From: an uncultured Ruminococcus sp.
GTDB taxonomy: Bacteria; Bacillota; Clostridia; Oscillospirales; Ruminococcaceae
Direction of reading: 5' to 3'
Length of the DNA: 15,928 bases
Assembly (NCBI RefSeq): GCF_946187255.1
Contig: NZ_CAMHRZ010000053.1
Location: 1-15,928 of the forward strand
The notes below the pieces were generated by a model. It was not told where the DNA came from. It was given only the letters and a program-made list of their open reading frames with translations, and did no database searches. Below, piece after piece: positions 15,463 through 15,928 of the stretch; position 1 is the first letter of the stretch, and every line of letters begins with the position of its first letter. The position numbers and the translations under genes were made by a program.

Positions 15463-15491
15463 GAATGTTCGGAGGTATAACAACGTATACT
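15463..15491 (+). promoter_or_regulatory. Possible sigma-E-like promoter of yabPQ
   Basis: GAATGTT (15463-15469) fits six of seven positions of the B. subtilis sigma-E -35 (KMATATT). After 14 bp, CGTATACT (15484-15491) fits the -10 (CATACANT) at five of seven defined positions. yabP belongs to the mother-cell programme in Bacillus, so a sigma-E promoter makes sense. The predicted start lies almost at the ribosome binding site, which weakens the case. No good sigma-A -35 pairs with TATACT. Confidence 0.35.
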
Positions 15492-15510
15492 GTTCAGGGG
15501 AGGGATAGCT

Positions 15511-15783
15511 ATGACAGACATTCAGGGCAGACACAATGCCATTATGGAAAACCGCAGCAAACTGATGCTGACGGGCGTGAACGATGTGGAACGCTTCGAC
15601 GAGAACCTGGTGGTGCTGTACACACAGCTGGGCGAGCTTACCATCAAGGGAGAAGAACTGCATATCCGCGAGATGAGCGTGGAGAGCGGCGAGCTCAACA
15701 TCGACGGAAAGATATCGGCGCTGATATACGGTCAGCGGGATGCAGTGAGCAGGCTGGGCTTTTTCGGGAAGCTGTTCCGATGA
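15511..15783 (+). CDS. yabP: Sporulation protein YabP
   Basis: A 90-residue protein fitting the YabP/YqfC family: NRSKLMLTGVNDVERFD, then a short strand-rich core (VVLYTQLGELTIKGEEL, HIREMSVESGELNIDGKI) and SALIYGQ. YabP is made in the mother cell in Bacillus and is needed for normal spore formation. Its biochemical role is not settled. GGGGAGGG at 15497-15504 precedes the ATG by six bases. The stop overlaps the next start (ATGA), and the following frame fits YabQ, which matches the conserved yabP-yabQ order. The pair suggests the organism has, or descends from, a spore-forming line. Confidence 0.88.
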   Translation: MTDIQGRHNAIMENRSKLMLTGVNDVERFDENLVVLYTQLGELTIKGEELHIREMSVESGELNIDGKISALIYGQRDAVSRLGFFGKLFR

Positions 15784-15928
15784 GCATATTTGAAGCAGCC
15801 GCCGAGCTGGGCGTTTTCCCGTCAGGAGTATTGTACGGGCTCGCGGCGGGTGTATTTTCTCTGCTGATAACACAGGAACGCAGGCTCCGCCGCCCGAAGC
15901 CGCTACTATTTTTCGGAGATATGCTGGC
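15780..15928 (+). CDS. yabQ: YabQ, N-terminal part, cut by the window edge
   Basis: The ATG at 15780-15782 overlaps the yabP stop by four bases. The 49 visible codons stay open to the edge. They begin MSIFEAAAELGVFPSGV and continue with a hydrophobic stretch (LYGLAAGVFSLLI), a basic stretch (ERRLRRPK) and LLFFGDML. A GxxxG-containing first helix followed by a basic loop and a D in the second helix agrees with YabQ, a small multi-pass membrane protein needed for spore cortex formation. The identification rests mainly on position after yabP. The rest of the protein is outside the window. Confidence 0.72.
   Translation, partial: MSIFEAAAELGVFPSGVLYGLAAGVFSLLITQERRLRRPKPLLFFGDML

Overview
The window looks like chromosomal DNA of a Gram-positive gut or rumen Clostridium-class bacterium, most likely Ruminococcus and perhaps close to R. 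albus. Three things point there. Two secreted proteins end in dockerins whose helices read AAHVK(G/N/S)xK, a pattern I associate with Ruminococcus. The Firmicutes sporulation genes spoVG, yabP and yabQ are present. Shine-Dalgarno sites are strong (AAGGAGG) and promoters are of the sigma-A type. The genus is an inference; no rRNA or tRNA is present to settle it.

Layout, left to right. Positions 1-241 hold unassigned sequence and a good promoter for a SulP/SLC26 anion transporter with a STAS domain (242-1978), which ends at a clean terminator. Next comes a compact efflux-type unit on the + strand: a TetR regulator with a perfect 30-bp palindrome on its own promoter, a LolD/MacB-type ABC ATPase, and a 904-residue permease with two FtsX units that overlaps the ATPase stop codon. 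A strong hairpin at 6290-6331 serves as terminator for both strands.

On the - strand, murC, lexA and a zinc-ribbon membrane protein run as a probable operon. murC and lexA are 20 bp apart, so peptidoglycan precursor synthesis and the SOS repressor appear to share a promoter. That promoter carries two tandem AGAA(T/C)(A/G)TTCT elements. spoVG is divergent from murC.

From 9.8 to 15.3 kb lie two separately transcribed - strand genes for secreted dockerin proteins. One is a 528-residue protein with an unrecognised middle region. The other is an 1182-residue BspA-type leucine-rich-repeat protein with a probable Ig-like domain. Neither shows a recognisable catalytic domain, so both could be non-enzymatic parts of a cellulosome-like or cell-surface complex. 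Each gene has its own promoter and terminator. The right edge holds yabP and the start of yabQ, sporulation genes that overlap by four bases and follow a plausible sigma-E-like promoter.

I see no insertion sequence, CRISPR array, tRNA or rRNA. The most interesting items are the tandem elements in front of the murC-lexA operon, the uncharacterised membrane protein downstream of lexA, the TetR operator pair, and the two non-enzymatic dockerin proteins.
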